DNA of 64,000 nucleotides from Brevibacterium limosum (GTDB lineage Bacteria > Actinomycetota > Actinomycetes > Actinomycetales > Brevibacteriaceae), in contig NZ_CP050154.1 of the NCBI RefSeq assembly GCF_011617705.1, positions 3,968,001 through 4,032,000 of the forward strand, given 5' to 3'. The position numbers were made by a program, and so were the translations under genes. Numbering within the stretch: the first letter of the stretch is position 1; every line of letters starts with the position of its first letter. Under the pieces are notes generated by a model that made no database searches, had not been told where the DNA came from, and was given only the letters and a program-made list of their open reading frames with translations. Below are positions 35,793 to 45,431 of this stretch, in pieces.

Positions 35793-37427
35793 TCATGATC
35801 CGGCCGCGCCCGCTCCGCTGAGGACCGAGGATCCTGCCTGGTCCGGAGTCGTCACCACACCATCGATCATCTGCACGACCGACCACGGGTTGTCGTCGGC
35901 GATCGGTTCGGGCAGCAGTCCGCTCGGCACCGACTGGTAGGCGACGGGGCGGAGGAACCGGTCGATGGCGAGCGTGCCCACCGACGTCGTGCTCGGCGCC
36001 GAGGTGGCCGGGAACGGTCCGCCATGAACCATAGCGTGTCCGACCTCGACCCCGGTGGGCCATCCGTTGAATAGGATCCGCCCGCACAGATCCTCGAGGG
36101 CCGGCAGGAGCCGGCCGGCCGCCTCGGTGTCGGCGTCGGTGGCGTGGATCGTCGTCGTCAGCTGCCTTTCGATCCCGGTGAGGGTCGTGAGCAGATCATC
36201 GCTTCCGTCATAGCGGACAAGCACCGAGGCGGCTCCGAAGATCTCCTCGCTGAGCACCTCGTTGCCCCGCAGAGCCGCCGAGGAGGTGGTGAAGACGATG
36301 GGGGCGGGGGCGTTCTCGCCCTCCCCCACGGTTCCCTCACCCACCGTGGACACGTCGTCCTGAGCACTGAGCTGTGCCACGCCGCGGTCGAACGCCTCGG
36401 CGATGGAGGGGGTGAGCATGGTCTGCCCGGCCTGCTGGCCGATCAGCTGGCCGACCGCCTCGGCGAAGGCATCGCCGTCGGCTCCGGTCGGGACCAGCAC
36501 GAGCCCGGGTGCGGTGCACAGCTGTCCGCTCGAGCCGGTCAGGGAGGTGACGAACTGTTCGGCGAGATCGCGGGCCCCGTCCCCGGTCAGGGCACCGTCG
36601 AGGAGGATGACCGGGTTGATCGAGCTCATCTCCGCAAACACGGGGATGGGCACCTTCCGGGCCTGAGCGGTGGCCTGCAGCGCCAGTCCGCCGGAACGGG
36701 ATCCGGTGAAGCCGACCGCGGCGATCCGCGGATCGGCGACGAGCTGCTGACCGACCGACGATCCCGAGCCGAAGACGAGGGAGAACACTCCGGGGTGCAG
36801 ACCGCTCGTGGTGACCGCCTCGGTGATGGCTCTGCCGACGATCTCCCCCGTTCCTGGGTGGGCGTTGTGGGCCTTGACGATGACGGGGCAGCCAGCGGCG
36901 AGCGCCGAGGCGGTGTCACCGCCGGCGACGGAGAATGCGAGCGGGAAGTTGCTGGCTCCGAAGACGACGACGGGTCCGACGGGAACCTTGCGCTGCCGGA
37001 TGTCGAGGCGCGGTGCCGGGGTGCGTTCGGGTTGGGCGGGGTCGATGCGGGAGGCGTGGAAGTTCCCGGCCCGGACCACCTCGGCGAAGAGCCTCAGCTG
37101 TCCGACGGTGCGGCCGACTTCGCCATTCAGCCGCGCTGACGGGAGCCCGGTCTCAGACATGGCTCGTTCGACGAGCGGCTCGCGCACGGCTTCGATGTTG
37201 TCCGCGATGGTCTCGAGGAATGCGGCACGCTGGCCCGGTGTGGTCGCCCGGTAGCTGGCGAACGCCTGCGCAGCGGCATCGACGGCGGCGTCGACCTGTG
37301 CCTCGTCGAGGAAGGTGTAGTCGGGGGTCAGGGTCTGCCCGGTGCTCGGGTCGACGGCGTTGGTGGTGGCGCCGTTGCCGGTGACCGGGTCCCCTGCGAT
37401 GAGGGAGAGTCCAGTGAGCGCGGTCAT
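35793..37427 (-). CDS. 2,5-dioxovalerate (alpha-ketoglutarate semialdehyde) dehydrogenase
   Basis: 544 residues, NAD(P)-dependent aldehyde dehydrogenase. Catalytic Glu266 (FAEMSS) and Cys304 ([11 protein letters not shown]), Rossmann [15 protein letters not shown]. Position between kdgD (5-bp gap) and gudD marks it as the last step of the aldarate route, oxidising 2,5-dioxopentanoate to 2-oxoglutarate. The KGSADH type III pattern is consistent with this. Confidence 0.93.
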   Translation of the reverse strand: MTALTGLSLIAGDPVTGNGATTNAVDPSTGQTLTPDYTFLDEAQVDAAVDAAAQAFASYRATTPGQRAAFLETIADNIEAVREPLVERAMSETGLPSARLNGEVGRTVGQLRLFAEVVRAGNFHASRIDPAQPERTPAPRLDIRQRKVPVGPVVVFGASNFPLAFSVAGGDTASALAAGCPVIVKAHNAHPGTGEIVGRAITEAVTTSGLHPGVFSLVFGSGSSVGQQLVADPRIAAVGFTGSRSGGLALQATAQARKVPIPVFAEMSSINPVILLDGALTGDGARDLAEQFVTSLTGSSGQLCTAPGLVLVPTGADGDAFAEAVGQLIGQQAGQTMLTPSIAEAFDRGVAQLSAQDDVSTVGEGTVGEGENAPAPIVFTTSSAALRGNEVLSEEIFGAASVLVRYDGSDDLLTTLTGIERQLTTTIHATDADTEAAGRLLPALEDLCGRILFNGWPTGVEVGHAMVHGGPFPATSAPSTTSVGTLAIDRFLRPVAYQSVPSGLLPEPIADDNPWSVVQMIDGVVTTPDQAGSSVLSGAGAAGS

Positions 37428-37432
37428 GAGTG

Positions 37433-38380
37433 TCAGGCTCCGATCTTGATCTCGGTGTTGGGGTGGATCTTCGCTGCGGCGATGAGGTCGGCGAGATCGG
37501 CGACATCCCGTTCGCGGAGGCTGTGCAGCGGTGGGCGGACGGGGCCGGCGTCGCGGCCGATGGCCTTGAGTCCGCCCTTGACGATGGAGACTCCGTAGCC
37601 CTTTCCGCGGTCGCGGATGTCGAGGTAGGGCAGAACGAAGCGGTTGAGCTTCTCTGTCACGGCGTCCCGGTTCTGAGCGCGGACGTCGGCGTAGAAGTCG
37701 AGGGCGAATTCGGGGACGAAGTTGAACATCGCCGAGGAGTAGGTGCTCATGCCCAGCTGCAGCAGCGGCAGGGCGAAGGTCTCAGCCGTGGGCAGTCCGC
37801 CGAGGTAGAAGAGGCGGTCGCCGTTCTTCGCGTAGACCTTCGTGAGGTGTTCGATATCGCCGATGGCGTCCTTGAACCCGATGAAGTTCGCGTGGTTGTC
37901 GGCCAGTCGGGCCACGGTGTCGGCGGAGTAGACGGCGTTGGCGCGGTTGTAGACGATGACGCCGATGTTCGTGGCTTCGCAGATTGCTGCGACATGTTCG
38001 TAGAGACCGTCCTGGTCGCATTCGGTGAGGTAGGGCGGGAGGACGAGGACACCTTCGGCGCCTGCGGCTTCGGCATCGCGGGCGTTGCGGACGGCTTGGA
38101 CGGTCGGCCCGCTCGCCGAAGCCAGGACCGGGACCTCTGGGCGCGAGGAGGCGACGGCGAGTTCGACGACGCGGGCCGCCTCGTCGGGACTGAGGCTGAA
38201 TCCCTCACCGGTGCCGCCTGCGGCGAAGAGGCCGGCGACGTTGTAGCTCGACTGCCATTCGATGTGGCTGCGGTAGCCGGCCTCGTCGAGGCTGAGGTCG
38301 GAGCTGAACGCCGTCGCGGGGAACGAGAGCAGTCCGTTCTTGAGGTGAGCTGCCAGGTCCTGTGGGGAGAATTGAGCCAT
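37433..38380 (-). CDS. kdgD: 5-dehydro-4-deoxyglucarate dehydratase (KdgD)
   Basis: 315 residues, DHDPS/NAL superfamily. Schiff-base Lys170 (FIGFKDAIGD), Tyr144 (VIVYNRAN), GGTGEGFSL (55-63) and C-terminal motifs. Neighbours mark it as KdgD, which decarboxylates and dehydrates 5-keto-4-deoxyglucarate to 2,5-dioxopentanoate. Start at ATG 38380 after AAAGGAA; a 32-codon upstream in-frame extension would run through the promoter and is rejected. It leads the operon. Confidence 0.93.
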   Translation of the reverse strand: MAQFSPQDLAAHLKNGLLSFPATAFSSDLSLDEAGYRSHIEWQSSYNVAGLFAAGGTGEGFSLSPDEAARVVELAVASSRPEVPVLASASGPTVQAVRNARDAEAAGAEGVLVLPPYLTECDQDGLYEHVAAICEATNIGVIVYNRANAVYSADTVARLADNHANFIGFKDAIGDIEHLTKVYAKNGDRLFYLGGLPTAETFALPLLQLGMSTYSSAMFNFVPEFALDFYADVRAQNRDAVTEKLNRFVLPYLDIRDRGKGYGVSIVKGGLKAIGRDAGPVRPPLHSLRERDVADLADLIAAAKIHPNTEIKIGA

Positions 38381-38424
38381 TGTGGTTCCTTTGCTGACTA
38401 CTTCGATGGAGTGATTCGGAAGCG

Positions 38425-38490
38425 ACTCTAGGCCGCCCGATGATGCCTGTCTAAGGCCCATACGATATCGACTCATGCAGGAAAGGTATT
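38425..38490 (-). promoter_or_regulatory. kdgD operon promoter and LysR box A
   Basis: On the minus strand: -35 TAGACA (38453-38448), 17-bp spacer, -10 TAGAGT (38430-38425). Twenty-one bases upstream of the -35 is ATGCAGGAAAGGTATT (38475-38490 on the plus strand), 14 of 16 identical to box B at 47102-47117. Spacing and orientation are the same as in the tctC promoter. A GATATC lies between. Confidence 0.7.
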
Positions 38491-38598
38491 GGCCTCATGG
38501 GGCGAACACCGATGTCATTGAGTCGGCACTCACCTCACCTGATGTCGGCCGATGACCGGGTGAGAGCGACTTCGAATCGGCACAATCAAGGAGCATCA

Positions 38599-39723
38599 AT
38601 GGCGTACACCACCGACGCGATCAAGACGATCACCCTGTCATCGATTCGATTGCCGTTGGAGGTTCCGATCTCCGATGCCAAGGTCTTCACCGGCCGGCAG
38701 AAGCCGATGACCGAGGTCGCCATGCTCTTCACCGAGATCACCACCGCCGAAGGGCATGCGGGGATCGGGTTCAGCTATTCGAAGCGCGGAGGCGGACCTG
38801 CTCAGTACGCTCATGCGAAGGAGATCGCCGAGGCGGCCCTGGGCGAGGACCCCAACGACATCGCCAAGCTCTACACGAAGCTGCTGTGGGCCGGCGCCTC
38901 GGTGGGACGGTCGGGTCTGGCCACTCAGGCGCTGGCCGCGATCGACGTCGCGCTCTACGATCTCAAGGCGAAGCGCGCAGAGCTGCCGCTCGCGAAGTTC
39001 CTCGGCAGCCACCGCGATTCAGTGCGCACCTACAACACCTCCGGAGGGTTCCTCAATGCCTCGATCGACGAGGTGAAGGAACGCGCTTCGAAATCACTGG
39101 AAGACGGCATCGGCGGAATCAAGATCAAGGTCGGTCTGCCCGACAGCGCCGAAGACCTCCGCCGGGTCAGCGCTGTGCGTGAGCACATCGGCGACGCTCC
39201 CCTCATGGTCGACGCAAACCAGCAGTGGGATCGCGCGACCGCGCTGCGCATGGGTCGGACCCTCGACGAACTCGGACTAGTGTGGATCGAAGAGCCGTTG
39301 GACGCCTATGACGTCGAAGGCCATGCCCGCCTGACGAGAACTCTCGACACTCCCATCGCCACTGGTGAGATGCTCAGTTCGGTGGCGGAACACCGAGCTC
39401 TCATCGACGCGCGGGCCTGCGACATCGTTCAGCCCGATGCTCCACGAGTCGGAGGAATCACCCAGTTCATGCGTCTGCTCACCCTAGCCGATGAGGCGGG
39501 ACTCGATATCGCTCCGCACTTCGCCATGGAGATCCACCTGCACCTGGCGGCCTGCTACCCGCGTGAGACCTGGGTCGAGCACTTCGATTGGCTCGATCCG
39601 CTGTTCAACGAACGCCTCGAGACCAAGGACGGTCGGATGCTCGTCCCGGACCGTCCCGGCCTCGGCATCACGCTCAGCGATCAGGCACGGGCCTGGACCA
39701 CCGATACCGTGACGATCAGCTGA
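38599..39723 (+). CDS. Mandelate racemase-type sugar acid dehydratase (L-talarate/galactarate-like)
   Basis: 374 residues, enolase superfamily. KIKVG (KxK), metal ligands DANQQWD and EEPLDAYD, GEMLSSVAEH, and a general-acid His near HFAMEIHLHLA. The architecture matches L-talarate/galactarate dehydratase. Its place in an operon with a second glucarate dehydratase supports an aldarate substrate. ATG at 38599 is 5 bases from AAGGAG; the in-frame reading to 38497 has no support. Diverges from the kdgD operon. Confidence 0.88.
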   Translation: MAYTTDAIKTITLSSIRLPLEVPISDAKVFTGRQKPMTEVAMLFTEITTAEGHAGIGFSYSKRGGGPAQYAHAKEIAEAALGEDPNDIAKLYTKLLWAGASVGRSGLATQALAAIDVALYDLKAKRAELPLAKFLGSHRDSVRTYNTSGGFLNASIDEVKERASKSLEDGIGGIKIKVGLPDSAEDLRRVSAVREHIGDAPLMVDANQQWDRATALRMGRTLDELGLVWIEEPLDAYDVEGHARLTRTLDTPIATGEMLSSVAEHRALIDARACDIVQPDAPRVGGITQFMRLLTLADEAGLDIAPHFAMEIHLHLAACYPRETWVEHFDWLDPLFNERLETKDGRMLVPDRPGLGITLSDQARAWTTDTVTIS

Positions 39724-39738
39724 AGGAATCCGACCACT

Positions 39739-41019
39739 ATGTCTTCTGCCGAGCGCACCCACATCGCCGTCATCAATCTCACTCCAGTCGCATTCGCCGA
39801 TCCCCCGCTGCTCAACGCCGTGGGAGTCCACGAACCCTTCGCCATCCGCACGATCATCGAGGTCATCACCGATTCGGGCATCTACGGCCTGGGTGAAACC
39901 TACGGCGATGAGGCCCATCAGAGCCGTCTGAGACTCGCCGCTGACGCCCTCATCGGCAGCGACGTCTTCGACATCAATCGAGCGCGCGGAGCTGCCGAGG
40001 CCGCGTTGGCTGCCGATTCCACCGCCGGCGGTCACGGAATGAGCGGGATGATCACCGATTCATCGACCCTCGACCGGGTCTTCTCGCCTTTCGAAGTCGC
40101 CTTTCTCGACCTGCAGGGGAAGATCCTCGGGGTTCCGGTCTCGGACCTCCTCGGCGGTCGGGTCCGCGATCGAGTCGACTTCAGCGGCTACCTGTTCTAC
40201 AAGTGGGCGGGTCACCCGGGAGATCCCGATGACAAGTGGGGCGAGGCTCTGGATCCTGCCGGCATCGTCCGACAGGCCGAGACGATGATCGACGAATACG
40301 GCTTCACGGCGCTCAAGCTCAAGGGCGGAGTCTTCCCTCCCGACGAAGAAGCCGCCGCCATCGAGGCCCTTGCCGCTCGCTTCCCCGAGGTTCCGCTGCG
40401 CATCGACCCGAACGCAGCGTGGACGGTTGAGACCTCGATTCGCGTTGCCGAACGTCTGGACTCCACCCTCGAATACCTCGAGGACCCGACACCTGGCTTC
40501 GACGGCATGGCCGAGGTCCGAGCCGCCGCGAACATGCCGCTGGCGACGAATATGTGCGTCGTCGCATTCACTCAGCTGCCAGATGCCGTTGCCGCCGGCA
40601 GCATCGACGTCATCCTCTCCGACCATCATTTCTGGGGCGGACTGCGCCGGTCCACCACGCTGGCCGGCATCGCCGAGACCTTCGGCATGTCATTGTCCAT
40701 GCATTCGAACTCGCACCTGGGTATCAGCCTCGCAGCCATGCTGCATCTGGCTGGAGCGACGAAGAACATCGACTATGCCTGCGATACCCATTGGCCGTGG
40801 AAGAACCGAGAGGACGATGTCATCGTCGGCGACCCGTTCGGCTTCGTGGGCGGCGGTCTCGAGGTGCCCACGCGTCCAGGGCTCGGAGTCGAATTGGATC
40901 GCGACCGACTTGCACAGCTGCATCAGCGATACCTCGACTGCGGCATCAGAAGTCGTGATGACACCGGATACATGCAGAAGTTCAACCCCGACTACGAAGC
41001 CGTGGCCCCACGCTGGTAA
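39739..41019 (+). CDS. Second glucarate dehydratase-like enzyme
   Basis: 426 residues, close in layout to GudD: LKLKGGVFP, DPNAAWTVETSI, MHSNSHLGISLAAMLH and HWPWKNREDDVI near the C-terminus. Start ATG after GAAGGA, 15 bp from the preceding dehydratase. A paralogue of gudD in the opposite operon, it may prefer a different aldarate epimer (idarate or galactarate) or be the housekeeping copy. Confidence 0.9.
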   Translation: MSSAERTHIAVINLTPVAFADPPLLNAVGVHEPFAIRTIIEVITDSGIYGLGETYGDEAHQSRLRLAADALIGSDVFDINRARGAAEAALAADSTAGGHGMSGMITDSSTLDRVFSPFEVAFLDLQGKILGVPVSDLLGGRVRDRVDFSGYLFYKWAGHPGDPDDKWGEALDPAGIVRQAETMIDEYGFTALKLKGGVFPPDEEAAAIEALAARFPEVPLRIDPNAAWTVETSIRVAERLDSTLEYLEDPTPGFDGMAEVRAAANMPLATNMCVVAFTQLPDAVAAGSIDVILSDHHFWGGLRRSTTLAGIAETFGMSLSMHSNSHLGISLAAMLHLAGATKNIDYACDTHWPWKNREDDVIVGDPFGFVGGGLEVPTRPGLGVELDRDRLAQLHQRYLDCGIRSRDDTGYMQKFNPDYEAVAPRW

Positions 41020-41051
41020 CGGCGCAGGCCGCCGAAAGGACACAACTCACA

Positions 41052-42371
41052 ATGAGTGGCAATAGCAACGACGCTGCCAGCACAGTCAGCTCAGACAACT
41101 CGCTCACAACCGCCCCGAAACGACGCGGAATCCTCGGGAGCCTACGCGAATTCGGCCCCGGAATCATCGCCGTCCTCGCCATGATGGGCGCCGGCGATCT
41201 GGTCACCGCCTCGGTGTCGGGGTCGAACTATGGTTACAACCTCATGTGGCTGCTCGCAGCCTCCCTGCTCATCCGGTTCGTCATCGTCAACATCATGGGC
41301 CGCTACCAGGTCCTCAACCTCAAGAATCAGTCCATCATCGAAGGCTACCGCGATGTCGCTCGGTGGTATCCGTGGGCGATCGGCATCGCCGCCCTCATCA
41401 GCGGACACCTGCTCAACGGCTACATGGTCCGCGGAGCCGGTGAGGCTCTGGCCAGTATCTTCACCATCGGCGATCCGTTCCTGTGGTCGTGCATCCTCGT
41501 CATCGGCAGCATCTTCGTCATCGGCAAGAACGTCTACAAGACCATCGAAAGCATCATGAAGCTGCTGCTCGCGATGATGACCGTTGTCTTCCTCGGACTC
41601 GCGATCTACAGCGTGCCCGACGTCGGTGAGATCGTGCGCGGCACCATCGGCTTCGGCATTCCGGACAACACCGGGGCGATCGGCGTCTTCGCCGTTGCGC
41701 TCTCCCTCATCGGCGCGGTCGCCGGTTCGATGGCGAACTTCCTCTACCCCTACTACGTTCGCGACAAGGGATGGCGGGGTGTCGGCTTCAAGAAGCTGCA
41801 GCGCAACGACATTCTGTTCGGAATCTCCTCGGCGATCGTCATCAGCCTGTCGATCTGGGTCGTCGGTGCCGAGATCCTTCGTCCGAACGGCATCCAGGTG
41901 ACCAACCTCGACGACATCTCGCAGGCGCTGTCGATCCACCTCGGCGCTGTCGGCGGAATCATCTTCTATCTCGGCGCGTTCGGCATCCTCTACAGCAGCG
42001 TCGTCGGCTTCGCCAACGGGTTCCCGAAGATCATCGTCGACTGCCTGCACATCATTCGGCCTGCGCGGCGCGAACGCTACGGAGATCATTTCGAAGACGA
42101 CCCCTCCTTCAAGTGGTTCAGCCTCTTCATCCTCGTCTCGCCGATCATCTGGGCCTTCCCCGGGATGCCCGGATTCGTCACGATGGCCGTCTTCGTCACC
42201 GGGCTACAGGCAGTCGTCGTCCCGCTCGTCGCGATCGGTCTGCTCATCCTGGCGAACAAGAAGAGTCATTTCGGGGAGCACAAGGCGAACCTCTTTGAGA
42301 ACATCATCCTCGTGCTCACCACCCTGCTGACGATCTGGGTGACGGTCCAAGTCATCATCGGCTGGTTCTAG
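41052..42371 (+). CDS. Nramp-superfamily transporter lacking the metal-binding signature
   Basis: 439 residues, about 11 TM helices. N-terminal GPGIIAVLAMMGAGDLVTASVSG (residues 35-57) is the Nramp TM1 region, but the metal-binding DPGN of true Nramp proteins is MGAGD here (45-49), and the second (MPH-type) site is not visible. So it probably does not carry Mn2+ or Fe2+. It ends a three-gene sugar-acid operon behind two aldarate dehydratases, so an aldarate or related organic substrate is a reasonable inference. Confidence 0.8.
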   Translation: MSGNSNDAASTVSSDNSLTTAPKRRGILGSLREFGPGIIAVLAMMGAGDLVTASVSGSNYGYNLMWLLAASLLIRFVIVNIMGRYQVLNLKNQSIIEGYRDVARWYPWAIGIAALISGHLLNGYMVRGAGEALASIFTIGDPFLWSCILVIGSIFVIGKNVYKTIESIMKLLLAMMTVVFLGLAIYSVPDVGEIVRGTIGFGIPDNTGAIGVFAVALSLIGAVAGSMANFLYPYYVRDKGWRGVGFKKLQRNDILFGISSAIVISLSIWVVGAEILRPNGIQVTNLDDISQALSIHLGAVGGIIFYLGAFGILYSSVVGFANGFPKIIVDCLHIIRPARRERYGDHFEDDPSFKWFSLFILVSPIIWAFPGMPGFVTMAVFVTGLQAVVVPLVAIGLLILANKKSHFGEHKANLFENIILVLTTLLTIWVTVQVIIGWF

Positions 42372-42391
42372 GCCCGAACGACACCCACACG

Positions 42392-42437
42392 CAGTTTGAG
42401 CCTCGACTTCGATTCGACGATGTCGAGGCTCCAACTG
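42392..42437. terminator. Bidirectional stem-loop terminator
   Basis: Arms CAGTTTGAGCCTCGAC and GTCGAGGCTCCAACTG pair over 16 bp with one mismatch and a 14-base loop. It lies between the converging Nramp-like and D-isomer dehydrogenase genes. Confidence 0.75.
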
Positions 42438-42481
42438 CTGCTTCAGCGCACCTGATCTGCGCTGACTGCGTTGACGGACGC

Positions 42482-43417
42482 TCAGTAGCTGCGGTGCAGG
42501 TCGATCTCGGCCTTCAGCGTCCTCCCGGATGCGTATCGGCGCAGGTTCTCCTCGACGAGGCTCGCGAAGTTCTCCAACATCCGATTCTGCGGATTGGCGA
42601 CGTGCGGAGTGATGAGGACGTTGTCCATTCCCCACAGCGGGTCCTCGGCAGGAAGCGGCTCGGGATCGAATACGTCCAGGCCGGCTCCACCGATGATCCG
42701 ACGGTGCAACGCATCGGTCAGTGCTGCCGTGTCGACGAGGTCTCCCCTGGCGATGTTGATGAGCACTCCAGGCGATCCGTCTCGTGGGTCAGAGCCCAAC
42801 GCGGCCAGCTGCTCTTTGCCGATGAGGCGCTGAGTCTCGTCCGTCGACGCTCCCGCCAGTACGGCATCATCGGCAGCTGCGAGCGCTTCATCGAGATCCC
42901 GAGAGGTCACTGTTCGCTCTGCGCCCTCGACTTCCCGACCTGACCGGTTGACGGCGATCACTTCGGCCCCATGCGCCTTGAGCAGGGGAATCATCGATCG
43001 TCCTATCGAGCCGGCACCGACGATCGCGACGGTTCGCCCGCGCAGGGAGCGAACCGTGCCCCAGGTATGTTCCTTCAGCCAGGTATTCGCTCGAGCGTGC
43101 AGCGTGAATTGGCGCAGACAGCCGAGGAGCAGAGCCACTGCATGCTCGGCGACATCCGCGCTGTAAGCACCCACTGCCGATGTCCACGTTCGCTGCGAAT
43201 CGATGCGTCCCGAATCGATCCACGGCTTCACACCTGCGGATTTGAGCTGAACCCATTCGACGTTGGCTGGAAGGCTCGATGGGAACCCAGTCTGATCGGA
43301 GCTCGTCCAGACCAATGCCTGAGCGTCGTCCAATGACGTGACTGCTGCATCAGCAGACTTCAGCACGGCGTCGAGGTACGTGGTCGAGTTCGGCAGCACT
43401 GCCACTCTGAGGGTCAT
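42482..43417 (-). CDS. D-isomer specific 2-hydroxyacid dehydrogenase
   Basis: 311 residues. NAD-binding GAGSIGRSM (GxGxxG), catalytic Arg in NIARGDLVDT, Glu in LDVFDPEPLP and His in ITPHVAN. Start ATG 43417 with GGAG upstream; 98 upstream in-frame residues are rejected. It ends the tctC-tctB-tctA-usp transcript, so it may reduce a 2-oxo acid derived from the transported compound. Specific substrate not assignable. Confidence 0.88.
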   Translation of the reverse strand: MTLRVAVLPNSTTYLDAVLKSADAAVTSLDDAQALVWTSSDQTGFPSSLPANVEWVQLKSAGVKPWIDSGRIDSQRTWTSAVGAYSADVAEHAVALLLGCLRQFTLHARANTWLKEHTWGTVRSLRGRTVAIVGAGSIGRSMIPLLKAHGAEVIAVNRSGREVEGAERTVTSRDLDEALAAADDAVLAGASTDETQRLIGKEQLAALGSDPRDGSPGVLINIARGDLVDTAALTDALHRRIIGGAGLDVFDPEPLPAEDPLWGMDNVLITPHVANPQNRMLENFASLVEENLRRYASGRTLKAEIDLHRSY

Positions 43418-43511
43418 ATCAGCTCCATATTCGATTCGCTGCGACGTCATCGGTCGACGCATACAGCAGACCGACACCAGCTGTGCCGGTGTCGGTCTGC
43501 GGGAGGGTGGA

Positions 43512-43907
43512 TCAGTTGGAGACCTTGACGGCCATGACGGGCATATCGGCCTGCAGCAGAATTCTCTGAGCTGAGGAGCCCATGATGAATTTTCCGACCT
43601 GAGAGCGTTTGCGCATGCCGATGACGATGAGATCGACGGACCATGCGTCTGCCGCCTCCAGCAGCGAGTCGACCACGTCGTCCTCGTGAGCCAAAGTGAA
43701 GACCTCGACATCGACTCCTGCGTCCTCTGCTCTCTTCTTCACTGCTTCGAGGTCCTCGACCTCGGCCACCGTGCCTTCGACCAGCGGACCGCGTCTGCGT
43801 GAGTTCGCAATGCGGAGCTTCACTCCTCGCCAGCCGGCTTCTCTGATGGCCGCATCGACAGCGGCCTCTCCTGACGGAGAGGGAACATATCCGACCAGAA
43901 TGCTCAT
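43512..43907 (-). CDS. Universal stress protein (UspA family)
   Basis: 131 residues. The ATP-binding pattern GMRKRSQVGKFIMGSSAQRIL (shown in part) with a C-terminal G-x9-G(S) loop is typical of the UspA domain. It overlaps tctA by 4 bases (ATGA), which is an unusual partner for a Tct transporter. It may sense energy state for the uptake system. ATP binding is expected from the motif. Confidence 0.87.
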   Translation of the reverse strand: MSILVGYVPSPSGEAAVDAAIREAGWRGVKLRIANSRRRGPLVEGTVAEVEDLEAVKKRAEDAGVDVEVFTLAHEDDVVDSLLEAADAWSVDLIVIGMRKRSQVGKFIMGSSAQRILLQADMPVMAVKVSN

Positions 43908-45418
43908 GACACGAGCTCCTTGCTCTTCGATTTGGCTTTGGCGCTGCGAAGCGTCCTCTGAATGATCGGCAGAAGGATGACGATCAGGAACACGAACAGC
44001 AGAGTGACGGTGATCGGACGGGAGAACACCTCACCGAGGTTGCCCTCGAAGAGGATGAGCGAGCGCCGCACACTCGATTCGAGGAGTTCGGCCAGGACGA
44101 AAGCGAGAACGAGCGGTCCCGGCTCGAATCCGGCCTTCTTCATGAGATAGCCGATGATTCCGAAGAGGACGACGAGGCCGACATCGAAGACCGAGTTCTT
44201 GATCGTATAGGCACCGATGAGAGTGATGAGCACTGTGATCGGGGCGAGGATCGCCGGTCGGACGCTGAGGATCTTGACGAACACGCCGATCAGGGGGATC
44301 GCCATGATGAGCAGCAGGATATTGCCGATGTACATGGAGTTGACAACGCCCCAGAAGAGTTCGGGTTCGTCGGAGACCAGAAGCGGTCCCGGTGTGATCC
44401 CCTGGATGAGGAGGGCCCCGAACATCAGCGCCATCGTGGCGTTGGCGGGGATGCCGAGGCTCAGCAGCGGAATGAACGACGATGTCGCCGCGGCATTGTT
44501 CGCAGATTCCGGTCCGGCCACGCCTTCGATGGCACCCTTGCCGAAGCGCGACGGGTCCTTCGCGACCTTCTTCTCCACACCATATGCGGCCAGCGAAGAG
44601 ATGGTCGCGCCTCCGCCGGGCAGGATCCCGAGGAAGAAGCCGAGGATCGAACCGCGTCCGATCGCCGGTGCCGACTGCTTGAACTCGCCCTTCGTCGGCC
44701 AGACACGTTTGGGTTTCTCGGGAGTGGCCATCGCCTTGTGGCGTTCCTCCAGGTTGTAGAGGATCTCACCGAGTCCGAACAGTCCCATGGCCACGGTCAC
44801 GAAGTCGATGCCGTCGCTGAGGCTGAGATTGTCGAAGGTGAATCGTTCGGTGCCGGTGAAGACGTCACGACCGACCATAGCGAGGAATACGCCGATGGAT
44901 GCGGCGATCAGTGCTTTGACTTTATTGCCGGAACTGATCGTTGCGACCAGGGTGACACCGAGGAGGGACAGCGCCGCATATTCGGGAGGACCGAAGTCGA
45001 GGGCGAACCCGGCGATCAGCGGAGCGAGGAACGACAGGCCCAGGATTGCGGCCGTTCCGCCGATGAATGATCCGACTGCTGCAACGCCGAGCGCAGCACC
45101 TGCACGACCCTGTTTGGCCATTTGATAGCCGTCGAACACGGTGACGACCGAACTCGCCTCGCCGGGCAGCCGCAGCAGCACCGAGGTGATCGTGCCACCG
45201 TATTGTGCGCCGTAGAAGATGCCGGCGAGCATGATGATCGCGGTGACTGGTTCGATTCCGAAGGTCATCGGAAGGAGGATGGCCATCGTCGCTGCGGGAC
45301 CGAGCCCGGGCAGCACGCCGATGAGCATGCCGACGAGCACGCCGATGAAGCAGTACAGGAGGTTTCCGGGGTCGAGGACGGTGCCGAACCCTTCGATTAC
45401 CGGGGCAAAGAAGTCCAT
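43904..45418 (-). CDS. tctA: Tripartite tricarboxylate transporter TctA, aldarate-linked
   Basis: 504 residues, about 11-12 TM helices. TctA signatures: GVLVGMLIGVLPGLGPAATMAIL near the N-terminus, GAQYGGTITSVLLRLPGEASS and GILPGGGATISSLAAYGVEKK. It is the large permease subunit of a TctABC uptake system. It is preceded by tctB and tctC on the same strand and overlaps usp by 4 bases. The LysR box shared with the kdgD operon suggests a sugar diacid substrate. Confidence 0.93.
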   Translation of the reverse strand: MDFFAPVIEGFGTVLDPGNLLYCFIGVLVGMLIGVLPGLGPAATMAILLPMTFGIEPVTAIIMLAGIFYGAQYGGTITSVLLRLPGEASSVVTVFDGYQMAKQGRAGAALGVAAVGSFIGGTAAILGLSFLAPLIAGFALDFGPPEYAALSLLGVTLVATISSGNKVKALIAASIGVFLAMVGRDVFTGTERFTFDNLSLSDGIDFVTVAMGLFGLGEILYNLEERHKAMATPEKPKRVWPTKGEFKQSAPAIGRGSILGFFLGILPGGGATISSLAAYGVEKKVAKDPSRFGKGAIEGVAGPESANNAAATSSFIPLLSLGIPANATMALMFGALLIQGITPGPLLVSDEPELFWGVVNSMYIGNILLLIMAIPLIGVFVKILSVRPAILAPITVLITLIGAYTIKNSVFDVGLVVLFGIIGYLMKKAGFEPGPLVLAFVLAELLESSVRRSLILFEGNLGEVFSRPITVTLLFVFLIVILLPIIQRTLRSAKAKSKSKELVS

Positions 45419-45431
45419 GTATTCGTCCTCC

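Noticed and set aside
38497-38598. N-terminal extension of the talarate-like dehydratase
   Set aside because: It runs through the divergent promoter region and lacks the AAGGAG site that precedes ATG 38599.
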